From Egibacter rhizosphaerae (GTDB taxonomy: Bacteria > Actinomycetota > Nitriliruptoria > Euzebyales > Egibacteraceae), in NCBI RefSeq assembly GCF_004322855.1, contig NZ_CP036402.1, forward strand, positions 2,232,001 through 2,296,000: 64,000 nucleotides of DNA, given 5' to 3'. Position numbers and translations under genes: made by a program. The notes below the pieces were generated by a model, which was not told the DNA's origin, did no database searches, and saw only the letters and a program-made list of their open reading frames with translations. Shown here one piece after another: positions 50,817-59,325 of this stretch. Position 1 is the stretch's first letter, and each line of letters opens with the position of its first letter.

Positions 50817-51737
50817 ATGGACACGATCATTCGCAGTGACGGGCTCCGGCGGGCTTACGGGGACGTCCCCGCGGTCCGCGACGTGAGCTTCACGGTCGAG
50901 CGGGGAGAGGTCTTCGGGCTGCTCGGACCCAATGGCGCGGGCAAGACCACGACCGTGGAGTGCCTGCAGGGCCTGCGATCCCGCGACGGCGGGAGCGTCG
51001 AGGTGCTCGGCCTCGACCCGGCGCGGCACCCCGATCGCCTGCGGCGTCACATCGGCGCGCAGCTGCAATCGGCGGCGCTGCCCGACCGCCTGCGCGTGGG
51101 CGAGGCCGTCCGCTTCTTCGCGCGACTGCAGGACCGCCCGGTCGACGTCGACCGGACCCTCGAGGAATGGGATCTCACGCGGCTGCGCCGTCGGCCCTAC
51201 GCGGTGCTGTCGGGGGGCCAGCGGCAGCGCCTGTTCCTCGCGCTGGCGCTGCTCGGCAGCCCGGAGGTGGTGTTCCTCGACGAGCTGACCGCCGCGCTCG
51301 ATCCGGCCGCTCGACGCGCCACCTGGGAGCTGGTCCGGGGCGTGCGCGACCGCGGCGCGACCATCGTGCTCGTGACCCACTTCATGGAGGAGGCCGAAGC
51401 CCTCTGCGACCGGGTCGCCATCGTCGACGACGGACGTGTCGTGGCGCTGGACACGCCGGCCGCGCTCACCGCCGGGTCGGGCGGGGACGTTCACGTCACG
51501 TTCTCGGCGGACGGCCGGGAGGTGGCGTTCCTGCGGGCGCTGCCCGGCGTCACCTCGTTCGCCGTCGCGGACGGGGAGATCACGGTCGCGGGCGACCCAG
51601 CGACACCGGTTCGCCTGGCCGCGGCGCTGGCCGAGCACGGGATCTTCCCCCCGGACTTCCGCACCCACCATCCGAGCCTCGAGGACGTCTTCCTCGCCCG
51701 GACCGGGCGGAGCCTCACCACGGAGGTGACCGCGTGA
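50817..51737 (+). CDS. ABC exporter ATP-binding protein
   Basis: 306 aa from ATG 50817 (GTG 50808 is possible). Walker A GLLGPNGAGKTTTV, Q-loop GAQLQSAALP, signature LSGGQRQRLFLALALLG, Walker B VVFLDELTAALD (ELTA in place of the usual EPT), switch histidine VLVTHFMEEAE. DrrA-like family for drug or lipid export. GTGA overlap with the permease gene. Confidence 0.88.
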   Translation: MDTIIRSDGLRRAYGDVPAVRDVSFTVERGEVFGLLGPNGAGKTTTVECLQGLRSRDGGSVEVLGLDPARHPDRLRRHIGAQLQSAALPDRLRVGEAVRFFARLQDRPVDVDRTLEEWDLTRLRRRPYAVLSGGQRQRLFLALALLGSPEVVFLDELTAALDPAARRATWELVRGVRDRGATIVLVTHFMEEAEALCDRVAIVDDGRVVALDTPAALTAGSGGDVHVTFSADGREVAFLRALPGVTSFAVADGEITVAGDPATPVRLAAALAEHGIFPPDFRTHHPSLEDVFLARTGRSLTTEVTA

Positions 51738-52465
51738 CCGCTCAGGTGGTGTGGACCGAGCTCAAGCTGCTGACCCGTGAACCGCTCACGCTGCTGGTCA
51801 GCCTGCTGTTCCCGGTCGTGCTGATGGTCCTGCTCGTCGGCTCCTTCGGCAACGATCCCGATCCCGATTTCGGCGGGGTCGGCGGAACCGACTTCTACGT
51901 GCCCGTGTACACGGCGGCCACGGTCGCGGTGATGGGGTTGCTCGGGATCCCGACGCACCTGGCGATGTATCGCCAGACCGGGGTGCTGCGACGTTTCCGG
52001 GCGTCGGGGCTGTCGCCGCTCGTGGTCATGGCGGCGCAACTGATCGTCATGGCCGCGCTCGTCGCCGTCGGCGTCGCCGCCATGGTCGCGATCGGGTTCG
52101 CCGGGTACGACCTCACCGCGCCCGCATCGGTGCCCGGCGTGGCCCTCGGCTTCGTCGCCGGCACGTTGGCGTTCGCCGCGATCGGGCTGTTGCTCGGTTC
52201 GGTCCTGCCCACCGCCCGGGCCGCGCAGGGCCTCGGCCTCCTCCTGTTCTTCGGCCTCTTCTTCGTCGCCGGCGGCGGCCCTCCGCCCGCCCTGCTCCCC
52301 GAGGCCGTCAACCGCCTCGTCGAGCTCACCCCGATGGGACCGCTGGTCGACGCCATCAGCGCCCCCTGGCACGGGCACGGGGTCGACGGTGTCGCCCTCG
52401 CCGCCCTCGCCGCACTCGCCGTGGTGGCCGGCGCGCTGGCCGAGCGCCGCCTCCGTCGCGAGTAA
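51734..52465 (+). CDS. ABC-2 type exporter permease
   Basis: 243 aa from GTG 51734. Six helices; the N-terminal TELKLLTREPLTLLVSLLFP, YRQTGVLRRFRASGLSPLVV (coupling region) and the late LTPMGPLVDAI are typical of DrrB-like ABC-2 permeases. Together with the ATPase it probably exports a small molecule, under control of the two-component system upstream. Its stop is 6 bp from that of the convergent epimerase gene. Confidence 0.87.
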   Translation: MTAQVVWTELKLLTREPLTLLVSLLFPVVLMVLLVGSFGNDPDPDFGGVGGTDFYVPVYTAATVAVMGLLGIPTHLAMYRQTGVLRRFRASGLSPLVVMAAQLIVMAALVAVGVAAMVAIGFAGYDLTAPASVPGVALGFVAGTLAFAAIGLLLGSVLPTARAAQGLGLLLFFGLFFVAGGGPPPALLPEAVNRLVELTPMGPLVDAISAPWHGHGVDGVALAALAALAVVAGALAERRLRRE

Positions 52466-52471
52466 TCGCGC

Positions 52472-53455
52472 TCACTCGACCGGGTACAAGCCGTCGGGGA
52501 ACGCGTCGCGGTGATAGCCCTTGACGCCAACGGCGTGGGTGAGGGCGCTGCGCCAGTCGCTCCCCGAGCGCAGGCTCTCGAGCACCTGCTCGAACCCGTA
52601 CTCGGGGTTCCAGCCGAGGTCGCGGCGGGCGCGCTCGTTGCTGTAGACACGGTCGATGGCCTCCGGCAGGCGCCATCCCCCCGCGGCGTACAACTCCGGC
52701 TGGTCCGGGTAGTGGCGGGCCACAACTCGCGCGGGATCAACGCCCAGCTCCCTGAGATCCGCAGCTGCGAAGGGAGTGGTCGCACTGACCACGTAGCGCC
52801 CGAAGCCGATGCTCGCGGCCCGCTCGAGCGCCCGCAGGTGCGCGGAGACGACGTCAGCGATGTCGACCCGACGGTGCAGCAGCTCGTTGGCCTTCACGTT
52901 CTCGTCCTCGAAGGCCGCCCGCACGTCGGCGCGGTCGTCGGGCTCGGGGAAGAATCTCGAGGTTCGCAGGACCAACACCGGCAACCCGTCACGTTGGTGC
53001 ACCACCTCGGCGACGTGCTCGGCGGCGAGCTTGGTCGCGCCGTAGATGTTGCGCGGCTGCGGCACGGTGTCCTCAGTGATCCATGCGGCAGGCGCTCCCG
53101 CGGGTGGCGTCATGGCCCGGCCGAACGTGCTCGTGGTGCTCGTCAGCACGAACGCCCCCACACCGGCGTCGACCGCGGCCTCCAGCAGCGTGAGCGTCCC
53201 GGTGACGTTGACGTCGACGAAGTCCTGGCGACCGTGCGTCGCGACGTGCGGCTTGTGTCGCGTCGCCGGGTGGAGCACCGCCTCGGCCCCCGCGACGGCT
53301 TCGCGCACCGTCCCGGCGTCGGTGATCGAGCCGACGACCGTCGTGGACGGCGAGGGCGTGACGTCGATACCGACGACGTCGTCGCCCCGTCCCCGCAGGG
53401 TTCGGACCAGCGCTTCGCCGAGGTGGCCGCTGCTACCGGTCACGAGCACCCGCAC
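52472..53455 (-). CDS. NAD-dependent epimerase/dehydratase
   Basis: 327 aa. Extended SDR: VLVTGSSGHLGEALVRTLRG cofactor loop, LTSTTSTFG serine region, and YxxxK as IYGATKLAAEHVAEV. The second half has a sugar-nucleotide-type substrate domain (NERARRDLGWNPEYGFEQVL). The exact sugar is unknown. Single gene, convergent with the ABC exporter. Confidence 0.83.
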   Translation of the reverse strand: MRVLVTGSSGHLGEALVRTLRGRGDDVVGIDVTPSPSTTVVGSITDAGTVREAVAGAEAVLHPATRHKPHVATHGRQDFVDVNVTGTLTLLEAAVDAGVGAFVLTSTTSTFGRAMTPPAGAPAAWITEDTVPQPRNIYGATKLAAEHVAEVVHQRDGLPVLVLRTSRFFPEPDDRADVRAAFEDENVKANELLHRRVDIADVVSAHLRALERAASIGFGRYVVSATTPFAAADLRELGVDPARVVARHYPDQPELYAAGGWRLPEAIDRVYSNERARRDLGWNPEYGFEQVLESLRSGSDWRSALTHAVGVKGYHRDAFPDGLYPVE

Positions 53456-53687
53456 TGCTTGGCTCCCTTGTGCGATGTGTGGGGAGCCGTGAGTCTACGC
53501 CACCCCATGCGGGTCCTGCCCGTCCTATCCATGCGGCTGTCGGCTCTACCGCTTCGGGCGCGGTTCTTGACTTGCGCGGCCACCGCCCGCAAGCTGACGT
53601 TTCTGACAGCGTTGTGGCGGACCTCCTGTCGGGGAGCGCGTCTCGCTTTCCACGTCCCGGGGTCCCGGACGGAGTGTGGTGGGCGAG

Positions 53688-54401
53688 ATGGACATCGATC
53701 CTGTTGCAGCCGCGATCGTCGGTGCGATCGGCGTCGTGGCGCTCGTATTCGCCGTCCTGTGGCTCCGCAAGCGAGCCCGGCTGATGGCACTGCCGGTCCT
53801 GGCGCCGGAGCAGGCGGTCGACCATGAGGGAGAGGCCGTCGTCACCGGCACCGCCGCTGGCGAGGAGGTCACGTCTCCCTGGAGTGAGCGGACCGGCGCC
53901 TTCTTCTCGGCCAAGGAGGTCGTCGAGGAGCGCCGCCAAGGCGGCGCGTCAACCTCGGCGGGTTCGGGCTCGCGCTCTCAACGGCGGCGTCGCAGCCACG
54001 ACCTCGGCCAGGTCGGGATACCTCTCGTGCTCGCCGGCGACGAGGGCGCGCCCAGGATCTCGGTCCAACCGGACGGGGACATCGACATCGACCATCTCCC
54101 GATGATGCGCACCGCCAGTCAGGGCAGCGGAGGCTTGAACGTCAACGTCGGCGGCCTCAGCGTCAGTGGCAGCGGCGATCAGCGCAGTTGGGTGGAGGAG
54201 CACGCGGCCTTCGTCGGCGACCGGCTCTACGTCGCTGGAACGGTCACTCAGCAGGGTGGCGAGCCGACCATCGCGGGGAAGGTGTCGCTGGCCGGCAAGG
54301 ATCCCTCCGCGCAGGGCGCTGCGTTGCTCCTGCGCGCCGGGATCGCTGCCCTCGTTGCCGTGGGCGCATTGGGCTTCGCGCTCGTCGGTCTCGTCGGCTG
54401 A
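53688..54401 (+). CDS. Membrane protein, possibly GIDE-like
   Basis: 237 aa from ATG 53688 (GTG 53676 is possible). Helix at residues about 6-25, an extracytoplasmic-type middle (VLAPEQAVDHEGEAVVTGTA, ERTGAFFSAKEVVEERRQGG, QPDGDIDIDHLPMM, WVEEHAAFVGDRLYVAGTV) and a C-terminal helix. The layout and the EEHAAFVGDRLYVAG phrase resemble bacterial GIDE (MULAN-like) proteins, but the resemblance is loose. No operon partner. Confidence 0.5.
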   Translation: MDIDPVAAAIVGAIGVVALVFAVLWLRKRARLMALPVLAPEQAVDHEGEAVVTGTAAGEEVTSPWSERTGAFFSAKEVVEERRQGGASTSAGSGSRSQRRRRSHDLGQVGIPLVLAGDEGAPRISVQPDGDIDIDHLPMMRTASQGSGGLNVNVGGLSVSGSGDQRSWVEEHAAFVGDRLYVAGTVTQQGGEPTIAGKVSLAGKDPSAQGAALLLRAGIAALVAVGALGFALVGLVG

Positions 54402-54415
54402 AACCGTGAGCCTCG

Positions 54416-55087
54416 CTATCTCGCGTCGTGGGCGCTCCCGGCCCACACGAGCCACTGTCCCTGGAAGGCGTCGGCCTCGTACGCGACGCCCCCGAGGTCA
54501 CCCTGCTCGGAGTGGTTGGTCGCGTCGAGTGTCTCGTCGAGGCCCAACTCGGCCCCGGCGAACGCCCTGACCTCGTCGGTGCCCATGCCACTGGTCGCAT
54601 GGATCAGCGCGTAGACCATCGCGACGTAGTCTGCGGCCTCGTCCACGTCGGTGGGCTCACCGCGCAGCTCCATGCGCGAGACGTACCCGTCGGGATGCTC
54701 GACCACCTCCAGCTCGGAGCCGTCGGGGAAGCGTTGGGCCTCCACTCCCATGCGGCGGCGCTCGTGGTCGAACGCGAACGGCTGGAGCTCGTGACCGAAG
54801 TCGAGCTCATCGACCAGGCGGTTCCAGTCGGCGCGAAAGTCCCGCGCGGTCACCTCGATGTGGTCGAGTTCCTCCGACCAGTCGAGCGTGTCCTGGCCTG
54901 CCTCGGCCGGCCCTCCACCCTCCGGCTGTGAGGGGGGCTCGCCGTCGTTCCCTGCGCGCGGGAACGCGACCAGCAGCACGATCACCCCGACCGCAACGAG
55001 GAGCACGAACCTCATCGCCCGCCACCGGTACCAGCTCCGGTCGGTGGTGTGATCGCTGGGCGTAACCTTCTCGCGCATGCCCCGCAT
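54416..55087 (-). CDS. Hypothetical membrane-anchored protein
   Basis: 223 aa. One helix near residues 25-42 (FVLLVAVGVIVLLVAF), an acidic proline-rich spacer, then an extracytoplasmic domain of about 150 residues (LDWSEELDHIEVTARDFRAD, RMGVEAQRFPDGSELEVVEH, AADYVAMVYALIHATSGMGT). No family recognised. Its end lies 14 bp from the stop of the convergent GIDE-like gene. Confidence 0.6.
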   Translation of the reverse strand: MRGMREKVTPSDHTTDRSWYRWRAMRFVLLVAVGVIVLLVAFPRAGNDGEPPSQPEGGGPAEAGQDTLDWSEELDHIEVTARDFRADWNRLVDELDFGHELQPFAFDHERRRMGVEAQRFPDGSELEVVEHPDGYVSRMELRGEPTDVDEAADYVAMVYALIHATSGMGTDEVRAFAGAELGLDETLDATNHSEQGDLGGVAYEADAFQGQWLVWAGSAHDAR

Positions 55088-55144
55088 CCCGGCAATCCGC
55101 GGACGCTTCGTGTATCAGGGTTCCCAAGCGGGGCCCGATCGCCG

Positions 55145-56260
55145 TCAGATGTGGTGCTGCACTTCGAAGCCCGGAGCGTAGTGCAGGCGGTAGAGCTGGC
55201 TGATGAGCTCGGCTCGCGAGCGGACGCCCACCTTCTCGTGGAGGGACTTCACGTGGTCACGAACCGTGTGGGGAGAGATGTGCAGCGCGGTGGCCGTCTC
55301 GGCCGTCGTCGCACCCTTCACGAGTTCGGCGAGGACGGCTTGCTCGCGCGAGCTGAGACCGTGGGCGGCGACGAACAGCGGGAGCATCTCGCTCGTTCGG
55401 GACGGTTCGATCACGATCGCGGTCGACACGACCGCTCCCGAGACGTTCCGCGAGCAGTCGGCACGCAGCGTCAACCATTGTCCATTGCGTGCCCGCGTGC
55501 GCGCCACGGGCGAGGGGCCGGGAACTCCTGAAGCCCGCGCTCGCGCTCGCGCACCGACGACGTAAGCCTCTCCCGGCAGTGTCATGCCGGCTTGTTGGAC
55601 CTCGGGGTGGGCAAGTTCCGCAAGGTAGAGCGCGGCGTGCTCGGTCATGGACACCACCGAGCCGTCGCCGTCGAGCAGGATCACGCCGGGCTCAGCGTGG
55701 GGTTCGCCGTCGACGTCGACGGCGAGCACGATCCGTCGCAAGCCCTTGGCGACGAACTCGGAGACCGAGCCGACGAGGTCAAGGTCGGCATCATCGAAGT
55801 CGGCCGCGTTCTCGGCGCGCAGCAGGTTGAGCGCACCCCAGCACTCCCCGTCGACGCTGAACGTGGCTCGCAGCTCGGGACCGAACCCGTAGGCGGTGTT
55901 GAGCTCACGGTGGCGGGCGCTGCGGGCGGGCCGTCCGAACGTCGCGCGCTGCAGCGTCGAGGGGCCGCTGTGCGTGCGGTGCAGATCGGCGTACTTGTTG
56001 AAGTCGTCGGCGGCGAATTCGTTGTCCAGCCACGGCGCGCACATCGCCGACGGGATGCCCTCCACGATCCCCGCCTGAGAGAACAGCATCGTGGAGGGGT
56101 CGGTGGCGGAAATGAACACGGCGTCGAAGCCGACCTGGGTGCGCAGGCGGTCCAGCACCCCGTGCAGCAGCGGCCCCGGCCCCGTCCCGCTGCGGCACAC
56201 CTCGCCGATCTCGTTGCGCACGCGATCGCGGGCGGCGAACGAGGTCGTGCGTGCAGCCAT
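55145..56260 (-). CDS. GAF-domain LuxR-type transcriptional regulator
   Basis: 371 aa from ATG 56260. Residues about 20-185 form a GAF-like sensor (VGFDAVFISATDPSTMLFSQ, ATFSVDGECWGALNLLRAEN). A middle PAS-like segment follows, then a C-terminal LuxR HTH (LSSREQAVLAELVKGATTAE, TATALHISPHTVRDHVKSLH). A one-component regulator; ligand unknown. Divergent from the cupin gene, which may be its target. Confidence 0.83.
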   Translation of the reverse strand: MAARTTSFAARDRVRNEIGEVCRSGTGPGPLLHGVLDRLRTQVGFDAVFISATDPSTMLFSQAGIVEGIPSAMCAPWLDNEFAADDFNKYADLHRTHSGPSTLQRATFGRPARSARHRELNTAYGFGPELRATFSVDGECWGALNLLRAENAADFDDADLDLVGSVSEFVAKGLRRIVLAVDVDGEPHAEPGVILLDGDGSVVSMTEHAALYLAELAHPEVQQAGMTLPGEAYVVGARARARASGVPGPSPVARTRARNGQWLTLRADCSRNVSGAVVSTAIVIEPSRTSEMLPLFVAAHGLSSREQAVLAELVKGATTAETATALHISPHTVRDHVKSLHEKVGVRSRAELISQLYRLHYAPGFEVQHHI

Positions 56261-56486
56261 CGCGCAGCCCGATCGGTCGTGGCTCGCTGACTTGCGGCTC
56301 GTCCTGAGCCTAAACCTCTGCCCGAGATCGGCCACCCCCGCGTTCTGGGGGGTGCGACGACGGATCGCCACCGCAACGGGGGAGTGACGGCTGGACGCAG
56401 GTGTGGCTCGCTCGGTTCGTCACCAACGAGCCGTCCTACGCGAGAACGCGGAGACCGGCCCCGAGTCGAGCGGACAGGAGACCGAG

Positions 56487-56987
56487 ATGAGCGACATCAT
56501 GACCGACGGAGGCGCGACCCTGCGTCTGGTGGCCCCTGGCGGAGGGCACCACTGGTGGATGCTGGGCACGCTCACCACCATCAAGGTCGGAGGAGACGCC
56601 ACCGGCGGACGCATGACGATCGCCGAGTTCGAGCTTCCCCCCGGATTCGCGCTGCCGCCGCACAGCCATCGCGAGGAGGACGAACTGTTCTACGTCCTCG
56701 ATGGCGAGGTGAGCTTCTGGTGCAACGGCCGCGAGCAGACTTTCACCCGAGGCGGAATGGCGTGGCTACCGCGCCGGCGTCCCCACACCTTCAGGGTCAC
56801 CGACGACGGGCCGGCACGGATGTTCAACATCCACACGGGCCCCGCGTTCGAGGCCATGGTCGAGGCCCTCGGCGAGCGCACGGACGAACTGCGCTTGCCG
56901 GACCCGCCCGAGGTGGAGCCCGACCTCGAACGCATCACCAAGGTGTTCGCCCAGCACGGTATCGATCTCGTCTCCCCGGAGTCGTGA
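56487..56987 (+). CDS. Single-domain cupin protein
   Basis: 166 aa from ATG 56487, AGGAG upstream. Cupin motif 1 is LPPHSHREEDELFYVLDGEV, with the metal-binding His-His-Glu, and motif 2 is WLPRRRPHTFRV. A C-terminal helical tail follows. Metal-dependent enzyme or small-molecule-binding protein; substrate unknown. It is divergent from a LuxR-GAF regulator. The 135 bp after it contain a short C-terminal-like frame (ERILITLIVSGRRLATREST) with no start, possibly another remnant. Confidence 0.8.
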   Translation: MSDIMTDGGATLRLVAPGGGHHWWMLGTLTTIKVGGDATGGRMTIAEFELPPGFALPPHSHREEDELFYVLDGEVSFWCNGREQTFTRGGMAWLPRRRPHTFRVTDDGPARMFNIHTGPAFEAMVEALGERTDELRLPDPPEVEPDLERITKVFAQHGIDLVSPES

Positions 56988-57122
56988 TGAGCCGGGGAAC
57001 GGATCCTGATCACCCTCATCGTGAGCGGCCGCAGGCTGGCCACCCGCGAGTCGACCGCCACCACCCCCGAGGAGCACTTGGCCTAAGCAACGAGGTTCAA
57101 GTCGAACCGGCGCTCCGTGTCG

Positions 57123-57659
57123 TCAGCGACACCTGCCGAGGATCCGTTGGACCGTGAGCCACGTCCGCGACGTGATGGCCTTGCCGAATTCACCCTCCAG
57201 CCAGCTCATCGTGTTCGGCGAGCCCGCCTTGGTCGCGTCCGTGACGGTGAAGAGTTCGCGGCCTGTCCCGCCAAGCATGGTGCACGCTGTACCTGCCGGA
57301 GTGTGCGGCATCGAGAAGGTCGGCTCGATGTGGTTCTTGACGAACGTGACGAGCAGATACGACTCCCTGCCGTGCTGCCGGTCACCGAACGGAGCGAGAT
57401 CGGTGAGTGCGGCAAGTTCATCACAGGTGCGCACGATCGTGGTGCTCTCGAAGCCCAGGCTTTCCCGCCACGCCGCCTCCAACTGGCCTTCGAGATCGGC
57501 CCGCTCGGAATCTCCCACATCAAAGACGATGTTGCCGCTGGACTGGACCGTTACCACGTTGTCGAGCCCGAGATCCTCACAGACGGCACGCAGCCGATCG
57601 TTGCGCATGTTCGGATCCGACGGCCCGATCCCTCGAAGTAGCGCGACGTGACGGGTCAT
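57123..57659 (-). CDS. DUF1697 family protein
   Basis: 178 aa. The N-terminal MTRHVALLRGIGPSDPNMRN and VVTVQSSGNIVFDVGD, plus SWLEGEFGKAITSRTWLTVQ at the end, are the conserved parts of DUF1697, whose role is unknown (an alpha/beta fold seen in structures). Common versions read GGHNKVPM where this one has PSDPNMRN, so the loop differs. AAGG sits very close to the ATG. Confidence 0.8.
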   Translation of the reverse strand: MTRHVALLRGIGPSDPNMRNDRLRAVCEDLGLDNVVTVQSSGNIVFDVGDSERADLEGQLEAAWRESLGFESTTIVRTCDELAALTDLAPFGDRQHGRESYLLVTFVKNHIEPTFSMPHTPAGTACTMLGGTGRELFTVTDATKAGSPNTMSWLEGEFGKAITSRTWLTVQRILGRCR

Positions 57660-57661
57660 AT

Positions 57662-57677
57662 CCTTGCAAGGTTAACC
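57662..57677. promoter_or_regulatory. Overlapping palindromes at the DUF1697 start
   Basis: CCTTGCAAGG (57662-57671) and GGTTAACC (57670-57677) are both perfect palindromes that overlap by two bases, immediately upstream of ATG 57659. They could be a repressor site overlapping the ribosome site; that role is inferred from position only. Confidence 0.3.
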
Positions 57678-57887
57678 CGGTTCACGGGCGCCTGCGGCGC
57701 GCAGGGGCTTCCGCGATGCGGGCTGTCCGCTAAGGTGATCGGTTGCGAAGTGAGGTGCTAGCTCGCGCGCGACCGCGCGGGGTTTCCCGCCCGGGCCGGT
57801 GGTCGGGATGGGGCTGGACACTTCTCGCCATGGTGTTCCGCCGCCGCTTCGCCCAGCCGCGGCGCGACCCCGGGAAAGGGCAGCACC

Positions 57888-58586
57888 ATGATCGACCCCA
57901 GCGTGCTTCGTCGCGCGTTCGCTGACTACGCGCGGACCATCCTCGACGAGTACTCGGTAGGGGAGGTGCTGTACCGACTCACCGACCAGTGCGTCGAGCT
58001 GCTGGCCGTTGATGCCGCGGCGGTGTCGCTGGCAGAAGACGAGCGCCTACGGTTCGTGGCGGCCACGGATGAGGACGTCGTCCACGTCGAGGCAACCCAG
58101 ATCGCCAGCGGTCAAGGACCCTGCCACCAGGCCTACCGGACCGGCCACGCAGTGTTCGTCAATGACTTGCAGCACGAGCAGCGCTGGCCCGACTACCGCG
58201 CAGAGGCACTCGGGCACGGGATGGTCGCGGTCGCGGGCCTGCCCATGGAGGTCGCCGGCCACCGCGTCGGCGCGGTGAACCTCTACCGCCAGCGGCCTCA
58301 CGAGTGGACCGGCGACGAGGCCGAGATGGGCCAGCTCCTGGCTGACATGGCCACCGGCTACGTTCTCAACGCCCGCAAGCTCGATGAGCATCGCACGCTC
58401 GCCGAGCAGCTCCAGCAGGCGCTCGACAGCCGCGTGGTCATCGAGCGCGCGAACGGCATGCTCGCGCAACGCCACGATCTCTCGACCGCTCAAGCGTTCG
58501 AGCGCCTGCGTTCTTACGCGCGCTCGCACCGACGCCGCATCCACGAGGTCGCCGACGAAGTCGTCGGCGGCGACCTCGACCTCTGA
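57888..58586 (+). CDS. GAF-ANTAR RNA-binding antiterminator
   Basis: 232 aa. GAF domain at residues 20-160 (VGEVLYRLTDQCVELLAVDA, GQGPCHQAYRTGHAVFVNDL, ALGHGMVAVAGLPMEVAGH). ANTAR domain at the C-terminus (LDSRVVIERANGMLAQRHDL, AFERLRSYARSHRRRIHEVA). ANTAR proteins bind paired hairpins in mRNA leaders and prevent termination; the GAF domain senses a small molecule or redox state. No partner kinase or target is evident next to it. Confidence 0.88.
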   Translation: MIDPSVLRRAFADYARTILDEYSVGEVLYRLTDQCVELLAVDAAAVSLAEDERLRFVAATDEDVVHVEATQIASGQGPCHQAYRTGHAVFVNDLQHEQRWPDYRAEALGHGMVAVAGLPMEVAGHRVGAVNLYRQRPHEWTGDEAEMGQLLADMATGYVLNARKLDEHRTLAEQLQQALDSRVVIERANGMLAQRHDLSTAQAFERLRSYARSHRRRIHEVADEVVGGDLDL

Positions 58587-58694
58587 CCGTAGCCGGGCGG
58601 CTACCCCGCCGCCGTCCGATCGGCGGGTGCTCGCGGAACTGGGGCTCACGGCGGGCTCAGGAGTTCGGCTCCGCCAAGGGCCCGACGAGCCTGT

Positions 58695-59325
58695 TCAGCC
58701 GCCCCAGTGCTCGTGGTGTAGTGCCTCCTGCAGTGGCCGGCGCGCACGCCAGCCGTGCCGCTCGAGATCGGGGGTCTCCTGCCACGTGGTCACCGGGCCG
58801 AGGCACAGCCACGCCACCGGCCGGATCGACGCCGGGATGCCCAGCAGATCGCGGAGGAACTCCTCCCGGTAGAACGACACCCAACCGACCCCGAGCCCCT
58901 CGGCGGTGGCGGTCAACCAGAGGTTCTCGATCGCCAGGCAAACCGAGTAGACGCCGGCGTCGGCGATCGCGTGGCGGCCCAGCACGGCGGGGGTCCCCCG
59001 GTCGGGGTCGTAGGTGACCACCAGTCCCAACGAGGCGTCCAGGATCCCCTCGACCTTGATACGAGCGAACGTCGCAGCCCGCTCCCCCTCGAGCTGCTCG
59101 GCGAAGGCAGCGCGCTCGTGCTGCACGTGTATCCCAGAACGCCTCGCGCGTGCCGCGATCGCGCACGAGCACGAAGTCCCACGGCTGGCTCATCCCCACG
59201 CTGGGCGCTGCGTGCGCGGCATGGAGCACGCGGGTGAGCGTCGCCTCGTCGACCTCCTTGCCGGTGAACTCCGCGCGCACGTCGCGCCGCCGGCGGATGG
59301 CCTCCGCCGGCGTGATGCCGCGTGC
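58695..59325 (-). pseudogene. bluB: BluB (5,6-dimethylbenzimidazole synthase), frameshifted and 5'-truncated
   Basis: Two frames make up one protein. The first part (about 59130-59325) reads ITPAEAIRRRRDVRAEFTG, HAAHAAPSVGMSQPWDFVLV and RDRGTREAFWD. After one extra base near 59130 the other frame continues VQHERAAFAEQLEGERAATF, IKVEGILDASLGLVVTYDPD, NLWLTATAEGLGVGWVSFYR to 58695. BluB converts FMNH2 to DMB, the lower ligand of B12. Homology begins only a few residues into the family's N-terminus, exactly where the truncated diguanylate cyclase begins on the other strand. Probably inactive unless the extra base is a sequencing error. Confidence 0.75.

Noticed and set aside
51491-52378. 295-codon minus-strand open frame
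   Set aside because: Antisense to the ABC exporter genes, Asp/Glu/Arg/His-rich low-complexity composition.
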